A stretch of 24,975 nucleotides of DNA from DATMGU01 sp035555315. GTDB lineage: Bacteria; Pseudomonadota; Alphaproteobacteria; ATCC43930; CGMCC-115725. The position numbers and the translations under genes are program-made. Positions 16,255 through 23,025 of the stretch are shown piece by piece; the stretch's first letter is position 1, and each line of letters begins with the position of its first letter. The notes beneath the pieces are model-generated. The model was not told the origin of the DNA. It worked only from the letters and a program-made list of their open reading frames with translations, and did no database searches. The stretch covers positions 1 through 24,975 of the forward strand of contig DATMGU010000119.1 in assembly GCA_035555315.1 (NCBI GenBank), given 5' to 3'.

Positions 16255-18792
16255 ATGGCACCGGCGTTCACGGCGCCGTCCGGTCACTACAACGAGCTCG
16301 GTTCCTCGACCGGCGCGCTGCACCCGCATTGGCAACCGTTCTTCGCCAGCAGCGAGATCGCAACACCCGGTCTGCTCGACGAACGATGGCGCGGGGCGGA
16401 GCGGATGATCCGCGAGAACGGCGTCACCTATAACGTCTATGCGGACCCCCGGGGACTCGATCGGCCCTGGCCGCTCGACCCCATTCCGATGATCGTTCCG
16501 GCTACGGAATGGCAGGCCTTGGAGAAGGGGCTGGTCCAGCGCGCCCGGCTGCTGGATGCGATATTGACGGATGTTTACGGGGCTCAGATTCTATTGCGGG
16601 AAGGGGTCATGCCGCCGGGGCTGGTGTTCGGCAACCCCAACTATCTGCGGCCCTGTCATGGCATAACGCCCGCGGGCGGCCGCCATCTGCGGCTTTACGC
16701 GGCCGATCTGGCACGGCTGCCCGATGGCAGCTGGCGGGTACTGTCCGATCGGACCCAGGCGCCGTCGGGATCGGGCTATGCGCTGGAAAACCGCATGGTC
16801 GTCGCACGCAGCCTGCCCGAGGCTTTCCGCGCGGCGCCGGTCGCCCGGCTCTCCGGCTATTTCCGGGCATTGCGGGAAGGCTTCGCGGAGGCCGCCGCCG
16901 CCGCCGCCCGCGCCTCGCGCGGCACCGAGGACGAGCCGCGCATCGTGCTGCTGACCCCCGGCCCGTATAACGAGGTATATTTCGAGCACGCCTATCTCGC
17001 CCGGTATCTGGGCTATCCCCTGGTCGCGGGCGAGGATCTGACGGTCCGCAACGACCGCGTATACCTCAAGACCCTGGGCGGGTTGCAGCCGGTCGACGGC
17101 ATTTTGCGCCGGCTCGATGATGACTACGCCGATCCGCTGTGGCTGAATCCTCGGTCGAGTTTGGGTGTGGCCGGGCTGGTCGCGGCGGCGCGGCGCGGCT
17201 ATGTCGCGATCGCCAACGCGCTGGGCAGCGGGCTGGTCGAAAGTCCCGCCCTGATGCCGTATTTGCCGGCTTTGTGCAGACGTTTGCTGGGCGAGGATCT
17301 GACGCTCCACTCGGCCGAGACACGCTGGTGCGGGGCGCCGGGCGGCACGATCGGGCCTGACTCGGCCCTGGCCGATCGGGTCGTCCGGCCGGCCTTCGCC
17401 GGCAGCGGGCGCGAACCGGTCTTCGCCGCGGCGCTCACCGGTGGCGAATACCGCCGTCTGGCGAAGGAGATAGCCGAAGCGCCGGCGGCCTGGGTGGTGC
17501 AGGAAAAGCTCAAACTATCCTGCGTGCCGGTATGGGGTGGGGGCCGGCTGACGCCACGCCCCATGGTGCTGCGGGCCTTCCTGGCGGCCAAGGACGACGG
17601 CTATGCCGTGTTGCCGGGGGGCCTCACCCGCGTCTCCGGCGAGACCGCCGATTCGGTCGTCTCGCTGCAACAAGGCGGGCGCAGCAAGGATACCTGGGTG
17701 CTGACCGCCGACCGGAGCACCCATAGCAGCCTGTGGCAACGCCATGATCACGCGGTGGAACTGCGCCGGCACGGCGCCGATCTACCGAGTCGAATCGCCG
17801 ATAATCTGTTCTGGCTGGGGCGTTACGGCGAACGGTCGGAGGCGGCGACCCGGCTCGCCCGCGCCGTGCTGGCACGCGTCGTCGAAAGCGGTCCCGGCGT
17901 ACCCGGCATGACTGCGATCGCCCCCCTACTGGGCACGATCGAACCGCTCGACGATGGCGATGCGACCGAACGATCCGACGATCCGGTCGCTCGGGTGGCC
18001 GCGGCGCTAAAGCCGCCATTCAGGTCGTTGCATCGGGTGGCGACCGGGGTGCGTGACCGGCTGTCGACCGACACCTGGCGCATCCTCCATTCCATGGCGA
18101 GAGCCGGCATTTCTCCGGCCGGGACGGCGAGTACCGCTCTCGCCGAACTCGACGAGCTGCTGAGCCGGATGGCGGCGTTCAACGGCATGGCGATGGAAAA
18201 CATGACGCGCGGCGCCGGCTGGCGTTTTCTGGAACTCGGGCGCCGGTTGGAGCGCGCGGTGCAGATCACCGGCATGATCCGCATCCTGGGGGGCGTGGTC
18301 GGCGACGGCGAAGCCGCCGCCCTCGAAGCGCTGCTTGAGGTCTGCGACAGCGGCATGACCTATCGCAGCCGCTATTTCACAACGCTGGAACCGGCGGCGG
18401 TGCTCGATCTGGTGCTCGCCGATGACAGCAACCCCCGCGCCCTCGCCTTCCAGCTCGCGGCGTTGGACGACCATATCCGGCATTTGCCGAGGGAGCGGCC
18501 GGGCGCCATTCCCAGCACCGAGGCGCGGTTGGCTGCCCAATTGCTGACCGTCATACGCCGCGCCGATCTCGCCCGGCTCGCCTGGACGCCGGAGCCGGCG
18601 AAACGGCCAGGCACCGCCCTGCCCGGCCGGCCGCACCTGGAACGGTTCATGACGGCGCTCGAGGACGATATCTTCAGCCTGTCCGACGCGGTCAGCGCCG
18701 CCTATTTCAAACACGCCACCGCGGCGCCAGTCGTCGGCCGGCAAGGCCCGGCAACGGGAGGCAGAGGGACGGCGAAAGGGGCGACCGGGTGA
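16255..18792 (+). CDS. Circularly permuted ATP-grasp ligase fused to alpha-E domain (DUF404/407 + DUF403)
   Basis: An 845-residue fusion. Residues about 60-480 are the circularly permuted ATP-grasp domain, with the family-typical segments GNPNYLRPCHGI, LTPGPYNEVYFEHAYLARYL and VYLKTLGGLQPVDGILRRLD. From about residue 508 (LPSRIADNLFWLGRYGERSE) to the end is the alpha-helical alpha-E domain; in many genomes these are two separate genes. ATP-grasp enzymes form amide bonds by ATP-driven carboxylate activation, so peptide ligation is predicted, but no substrate is established. I used the ATG at 16255; an in-frame GTG at 16225 overlaps the previous stop as GTGA and is a real alternative. Neither has a clear Shine-Dalgarno, which suggests translational coupling. 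Confidence 0.93.
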   Translation: MAPAFTAPSGHYNELGSSTGALHPHWQPFFASSEIATPGLLDERWRGAERMIRENGVTYNVYADPRGLDRPWPLDPIPMIVPATEWQALEKGLVQRARLLDAILTDVYGAQILLREGVMPPGLVFGNPNYLRPCHGITPAGGRHLRLYAADLARLPDGSWRVLSDRTQAPSGSGYALENRMVVARSLPEAFRAAPVARLSGYFRALREGFAEAAAAAARASRGTEDEPRIVLLTPGPYNEVYFEHAYLARYLGYPLVAGEDLTVRNDRVYLKTLGGLQPVDGILRRLDDDYADPLWLNPRSSLGVAGLVAAARRGYVAIANALGSGLVESPALMPYLPALCRRLLGEDLTLHSAETRWCGAPGGTIGPDSALADRVVRPAFAGSGREPVFAAALTGGEYRRLAKEIAEAPAAWVVQEKLKLSCVPVWGGGRLTPRPMVLRAFLAAKDDGYAVLPGGLTRVSGETADSVVSLQQGGRSKDTWVLTADRSTHSSLWQRHDHAVELRRHGADLPSRIADNLFWLGRYGERSEAATRLARAVLARVVESGPGVPGMTAIAPLLGTIEPLDDGDATERSDDPVARVAAALKPPFRSLHRVATGVRDRLSTDTWRILHSMARAGISPAGTASTALAELDELLSRMAAFNGMAMENMTRGAGWRFLELGRRLERAVQITGMIRILGGVVGDGEAAALEALLEVCDSGMTYRSRYFTTLEPAAVLDLVLADDSNPRALAFQLAALDDHIRHLPRERPGAIPSTEARLAAQLLTVIRRADLARLAWTPEPAKRPGTALPGRPHLERFMTALEDDIFSLSDAVSAAYFKHATAAPVVGRQGPATGGRGTAKGATG

Positions 18793-19685
18793 TGCTCTAC
18801 CGGGTCCACCACCGCAGCACCTATCACTATGACGACGCGGTTTCCCTGTCGCATCACGCGGCCTATCTACGTCCGATCGATCGGGCGGCGCAGACCTGCC
18901 AGGCCCATCGGCTGACGGTCGAGCCCGCCCCGGCCTCGATCGACGAGACCCAGGACTATTTCGGCAATACGGTGACCACCTTCGCGATCGCCGAGCCGCA
19001 TCGCCAACTGATCGTCGTCGCCGAAAGTGAGATCGACCGGCGGCCGGATCCCGACGACGCGGCGATCGGCACGGTCGCCTGGGAAACCCTCGCCGGCATT
19101 CTGGCGGCCCCGGCCGAGGCGGCCGATCTCGCCGCCGCCGAGTTCAGCTTCGCCTCGCCCATCGCCCGGGCGGATAACCGGGCGGGTGGCGATGCGATCC
19201 GGCGCTATGCCAAGAAATCCTTCGCCCGGGGCCGGCCGATCCACGCGGCGGCCCACGACCTCACCCGCCGGATCCATCGCGATTTCACCTTCGACGCGAC
19301 GGCGACCACCATCTCGACACCGCCGGACGAGGTACTGCGCCTGAAACGCGGGGTGTGCCAGGATTTCGCCCATCTGACGATCGCCTGCTGCCGCGCCTTC
19401 GGCCTGGCCGCTCGTTATGTTAGCGGCTATCTGGAAACCCGCCCGCCGAACGGTGCCGAACGGCTGGTCGGCGCCGACGCGTCCCATGCCTGGGTATCGA
19501 TCTATGGCGGCGATGGACAGTGGATCGAGCTTGACCCGACCAATGACCAGCCGGCCGGGCAGCATCATCTGACCGTCGCCATCGGCCGCGATTACGGCGA
19601 TGTCAGCCCGTTAAGCGGCGTCATCCTCGGCGGCGGCAGCCACGTCGTGACCGTAGCCGTGGATGTCGAGCGGCTGCTGATCTAA
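18792..19685 (+). CDS. Transglutaminase-like cysteine peptidase family protein
   Basis: A 297-residue protein and the third gene of the ATP-grasp/alpha-E cluster. The N-terminal bacterial transglutaminase beta domain starts MLYRVHHRSTYHYDDAVSLS. The catalytic core has Cys189 in GVCQDFAHL, His232 in DASHAWVSIY and Asp248 in ELDPTNDQ, a complete triad. It ends with the usual RDYGDVSPLSGVILGG motif. The ATG overlaps the ATP-grasp gene's stop as TGATG, with AAAGGGG upstream; a GTG three bases earlier is also possible. It is a distant paralogue of the N-terminal third of the DUF2126 protein, so the cluster encodes two papain-fold enzymes. The stop overlaps by four bases the stop of the convergent TPR-glycosyltransferase gene, leaving no room for a terminator. 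Confidence 0.94.
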   Translation: MLYRVHHRSTYHYDDAVSLSHHAAYLRPIDRAAQTCQAHRLTVEPAPASIDETQDYFGNTVTTFAIAEPHRQLIVVAESEIDRRPDPDDAAIGTVAWETLAGILAAPAEAADLAAAEFSFASPIARADNRAGGDAIRRYAKKSFARGRPIHAAAHDLTRRIHRDFTFDATATTISTPPDEVLRLKRGVCQDFAHLTIACCRAFGLAARYVSGYLETRPPNGAERLVGADASHAWVSIYGGDGQWIELDPTNDQPAGQHHLTVAIGRDYGDVSPLSGVILGGGSHVVTVAVDVERLLI

Positions 19686-21448
19686 GCGAGCGTCGCCAGG
19701 GCCGCGCGAACCTCGTCGAGCACGCTGTCCCAATCGCCCGGCCGGGGCTGCCGGAACTGGCGCAGCGTCGGATACCACGGGCTGTCATCCCGATCCGCGA
19801 GCCAGCGCCAGCAGGTGTCGAACCGATTCAGCAGCCAGACCGGCTTGCCCAGCGCCCCGGCCAGATGCGCTACCGCCGTGTCGACGCTGATCACCAGATC
19901 CAGCGCTTGGACCAGCGCCGCCGTATCGGCGAAGTCGGTGAGTTCGTCGGTCCAGTCATGGACGACCATGCCGGAGAGCGGCACGGCGCCCGCCGCCTCA
20001 CCCTTCTGCAGCGATACGAAGGTGACGCCGTGTATCGCCGCGAACGGCGCCAGTTGCGCCAAGCCGATCGAGCGCCGCCGATCGACCGCCTGGGCCATCG
20101 CGACATGACGCGCCGGATTGCCGGCCCAGACGAGACCGACCCGCAAGCCGGGCAGGGCCGCCAGCCGATCGCGCCAAACCATCGCGCCGGACGGGTCCGC
20201 CGCGAGATACGGCACTGTGGCTGGAATGGTGTCGAGCGTCGTGCCGAACACGCCGGGCAAGCTCAGCAGGGGGCAGTGCAGATCGAATTCCGGCAGCGGA
20301 TCGCCGGTCGCGACGATGCGCTCGATGCCGGGTAGGTCCGAGAGCAACCGAAGCAGCGGACGCGGCACCTCGAGCACGACCCGGCCATAGGCAGCGGCCA
20401 GGGACAAGTAACGGCAGAATTGGATCGTATCGCCGTACCCCTGCTCGGCATGGATCAGCAGGACCCGCCCACCCAGCGCCTCGCCGGTCCAGCGCGGCTG
20501 CGAGAACCCCCTGTCTTGCAGACCGATCTCCGGGCCGACCCGCCAGCGCCATTCATATTCCGGCCACCCCTCGGCCAACCGGCCGGCGCGCAGCAGCAGG
20601 ACACCCAAATTGGCATGGGCCACGGCATGATCCGGATCGAGGCGCAGGGTGGCCCGGCAAGCCTCCACGGCTTCGTCGAGTCTGTTATCGAGCATGAGGA
20701 GGATGGCGAGGTTGGCTTGGGCATCGACGAAGCCCGGCTTGAGCCCGAGCGCTTGGCGGTAGGCGGCCTCCGCCTCGGCCGGCCGATCGAGAGCACGCAG
20801 CGCGTTGCCCAGATTGTTCAGCGCCTCCGGGTAATCGGGCTTGAGGCCGAGCGCCGTGCGATAGCACGCGACCGCCGCCTCCGGCCGATCCTGGGCGCGC
20901 AGCGTATCGCCCAGGGCGCAGTGCCAGGCGGGGTTGCCCGGCTGGCCGCGCAGGGCCGCCCGGTAATGCCGCTCCGCCTCGGCGAGACGGCCGTCCTCGC
21001 GCAGCAGCGTGCCCAGATTGTGGTGCGCCTCGGCGAAGTCCGGCTTGAGACGCACCGCCTGCCGGTACCCCGCCTCCGCCTCTTTGGCGCGCCCCAGATC
21101 GCGCAAGGCATTGCCCAGATTATACTGCGCCACCGGATAGTCGGGCTTGAGGGCGAGGGCCGCCCGGTAGCTCGCCACCGCCGGGTCGAGCCGGCCGAGC
21201 GCGCGCAGCACATTGCCGAGGTTGCTGTGGTAATCGGCGACGCGCGGCTGCGCCGCGATCGCCCGGCCGATCGCCTCGACCGCCGCCTCGTTCCGACCCA
21301 GCTGATGGGCGATCACCCCCAGGAGATGCAGGCTGTCCGCATGGGCCGGCTCCCGCGCCAGGAGTTGGCGATAGCAGGCATCGGCCTCGGCGAGCCGGCC
21401 GGCCTGGTGATGGGCGAGGCCCTGCTGGAACAGCGCCGCGGTCGTCAC
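19682..21448 (-). CDS. TPR-repeat protein with C-terminal GT-B (family 9-like) glycosyltransferase domain, copy 3
   Basis: A 588-residue protein. About eight 34-residue tetratricopeptide repeats fill residues 1-300, with the pattern DYPxAxxNLGNALRDLGR. A linker WPEYEWRW leads to a glycosyltransferase domain: GRVLLIHAEQGYGDTIQFCRY, GLRVGLVWAGNPARH and ISVDTAVAHLAGALGKPVWLL (about 519-540), the last resembling heptosyltransferases of family GT9. TPRs probably bind a protein partner or acceptor; the acceptor and sugar are unknown. I chose the GTG at 21448, which overlaps the upstream paralogue's stop as GTGA and has GAGGGG six bases before it; the frame remains open to 21508. Part of its TPR region is identical at the DNA level to the right edge of the window. 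Confidence 0.9.
   Translation of the reverse strand: MTTAALFQQGLAHHQAGRLAEADACYRQLLAREPAHADSLHLLGVIAHQLGRNEAAVEAIGRAIAAQPRVADYHSNLGNVLRALGRLDPAVASYRAALALKPDYPVAQYNLGNALRDLGRAKEAEAGYRQAVRLKPDFAEAHHNLGTLLREDGRLAEAERHYRAALRGQPGNPAWHCALGDTLRAQDRPEAAVACYRTALGLKPDYPEALNNLGNALRALDRPAEAEAAYRQALGLKPGFVDAQANLAILLMLDNRLDEAVEACRATLRLDPDHAVAHANLGVLLLRAGRLAEGWPEYEWRWRVGPEIGLQDRGFSQPRWTGEALGGRVLLIHAEQGYGDTIQFCRYLSLAAAYGRVVLEVPRPLLRLLSDLPGIERIVATGDPLPEFDLHCPLLSLPGVFGTTLDTIPATVPYLAADPSGAMVWRDRLAALPGLRVGLVWAGNPARHVAMAQAVDRRRSIGLAQLAPFAAIHGVTFVSLQKGEAAGAVPLSGMVVHDWTDELTDFADTAALVQALDLVISVDTAVAHLAGALGKPVWLLNRFDTCWRWLADRDDSPWYPTLRQFRQPRPGDWDSVLDEVRAALATLA
20653..20789. repeat. 137-bp exact repeat, internal copy
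   Basis: This segment of the copy-3 TPR region is identical, base for base, to the last 137 bases of the window. It encodes the end of one TPR and the start of the next (AEAEAAYRQALGLKPG...LDEAVEACR). The flanking TPR codons of the two genes differ, so the identity is local and recent or maintained by conversion. Confidence 0.95.
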
Positions 21449-23025
21449 GCGGCCCCCTCGCGCCGTGCGACCAACGCGGTGCGCACCGCGTCCAGCACAG
21501 CGCCCCACTCCCCCGGCTTGGTCTGTCGGAACTGCCGCAGGCTCGGATACCAGGGACTGTCATCCCGGCCCAGCAACCAGCGCCAGCAGGTGTCGTACCG
21601 GTTCAGCAGCCAGACCGGCTTGCCCAGCGCCCCGGCCAGATGCGCCACCGAGGTGTCGACGCTGATCACCAGATCGAGCGCCGCGACCAAGCCCGCCGTA
21701 TCCGCGAAATCGCCAAGCTCCCCCGTCCAGTCGTGCAGCACCAACCCCTCGGGACACGCTTGAGCCGCCGCCTCGCCCTTCTGCAAGGACACGAAGCTCA
21801 CCCCCTCGATGCCCACCAGCGGCGCCAATTGCTCCAGCACCAGCGAGCGCCGCCGATCGATCGCCAGGCCCCCGCCCATATAGCGGCGCGGATCGCCGGC
21901 CCAGACCAGCCCGACCCGCAAGCCGGGCAGCGCCGCCAGCCGCGCCCGCCACATCGCCACTGCCGTGGGATCGGCCGCCAGATAGGGCACCGAGGCCGGG
22001 ATCGTCTCCAAGGTCGTGCCGAACACCCCCGGCAGGCTCAGCAGCGGACACTCGACATCGAAGTCCGGCAGCGCGTCGCCCGTCGCCACCACCCGCTCCA
22101 CCCCCGGCAGACCCGATACCAGCCGCACCAAGCCGCCCGGCACCTCCAGCACCACCCGACCCCGCGCACCCGCCAGCGGCACATACCGGCAGAACTGCAG
22201 CGTGTCCCCAAAACCCTGCTCCGCATGCACCAGCAAAACCCGAGCGCCCAAAACCTCGCCACCCCAGCGAGGATGCGGAAAACCGCGTGCGCTGGGATAG
22301 CCATTGCCTTTGACCAGGCCGCGCCATTCGTATTCCGGCCAAGCCTCGGTCAGACGCCCGGCCAGCAGCAGCAAAGTAGCGAGGTTGTGGTGGGCCTCCG
22401 GGTAGTCCGGCCGCAGCGCCAGCGCCATGCGATAGGCGGCCTCGGCCTCATCAAGGCGGGCACGGTCGCGCAGGGCGATGCCAAGGTTGTTATGCGCCTC
22501 GGCCAGTTCGGGCCGCAGGCGCAGGGCTTCGCGGTAACAGCCCTCCGCCTCGTCCGACCGCCCGAGATCGCGCAGCGCGTTACCCAGGTTGTTATGGGCC
22601 AGCGCGTAATTCGGCAGCAGGCGCAACACGGCCCGGTAACAGGCCACCGCCTCCGCCGGACGGTCGAGATCGCGCACCGTGTTCCCGAGATTGTTATGTG
22701 CCTCGGGAAAGTCCGGCTTCAAACGCAGCGCCGTCCGGTAGCACAGTTCCGCCTCCGCCAAGCGGCCCATGGCCACGAGCGCGTTGCCCAGATTGCTGTG
22801 GTAATCGGCGATCAGCGGCAGCCGGTCTATGGCTCGGCCGATAAGGGCCGCCGCCTCGTCCGGCTGCCCCGCCTGATAGGCGACGACGCCGAGCAGATGC
22901 AGACCATCGGGATGGTCGGGATCGATCGCCAGCAGCCGGCGATAACACATCTCGGCCTCCGCCAGCCGGCCGGCCTGATGGTGACCGAGGCCCTCTTCAA
23001 GCGCCACCGCGACCAGGTCTGTCAT
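21445..23025 (-). CDS. TPR-repeat protein with C-terminal GT-B (family 9-like) glycosyltransferase domain, copy 2
   Basis: A 526-residue paralogue of its neighbours. About six TPRs (residues 1-225, for example FPEAHNNLGNTVRDLDRP) precede the same glycosyltransferase module: GARVLLVHAEQGFGDTLQFCRY, GLRVGLVWAGDPRRY and ISVDTSVAHLAGALGKPVWLL. The N-terminal EGLGHHQAGRLAEAEMCYRRLL closely matches copy 3, marking a shared full-length start. I chose the ATG at 23025 because it overlaps the upstream stop as ATGA and matches the copy-3 start; an in-frame extension to 23136 has no family-like sequence. It is the shortest TPR array of the three. Its 3' half has a distinct, more C-rich third-position preference than the other copies, for example around 22000-22300. 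Confidence 0.9.
   Translation of the reverse strand: MTDLVAVALEEGLGHHQAGRLAEAEMCYRRLLAIDPDHPDGLHLLGVVAYQAGQPDEAAALIGRAIDRLPLIADYHSNLGNALVAMGRLAEAELCYRTALRLKPDFPEAHNNLGNTVRDLDRPAEAVACYRAVLRLLPNYALAHNNLGNALRDLGRSDEAEGCYREALRLRPELAEAHNNLGIALRDRARLDEAEAAYRMALALRPDYPEAHHNLATLLLLAGRLTEAWPEYEWRGLVKGNGYPSARGFPHPRWGGEVLGARVLLVHAEQGFGDTLQFCRYVPLAGARGRVVLEVPGGLVRLVSGLPGVERVVATGDALPDFDVECPLLSLPGVFGTTLETIPASVPYLAADPTAVAMWRARLAALPGLRVGLVWAGDPRRYMGGGLAIDRRRSLVLEQLAPLVGIEGVSFVSLQKGEAAAQACPEGLVLHDWTGELGDFADTAGLVAALDLVISVDTSVAHLAGALGKPVWLLNRYDTCWRWLLGRDDSPWYPSLRQFRQTKPGEWGAVLDAVRTALVARREGAA

Noticed and set aside
12758..16261. Long minus-strand open frames opposite the transglutaminase-DUF2126 gene
   Set aside because: They are complement shadows in high-GC DNA; the plus strand carries conserved catalytic motifs and continuous family similarity.
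19780..19790. CTGTCAT motifs inside the TPR-glycosyltransferase genes (also near 21557 and 23140)
   Set aside because: They are single copies within conserved coding sequence (the DDSPWYP motif) without an 11-bp partner, so they are not Pho boxes.
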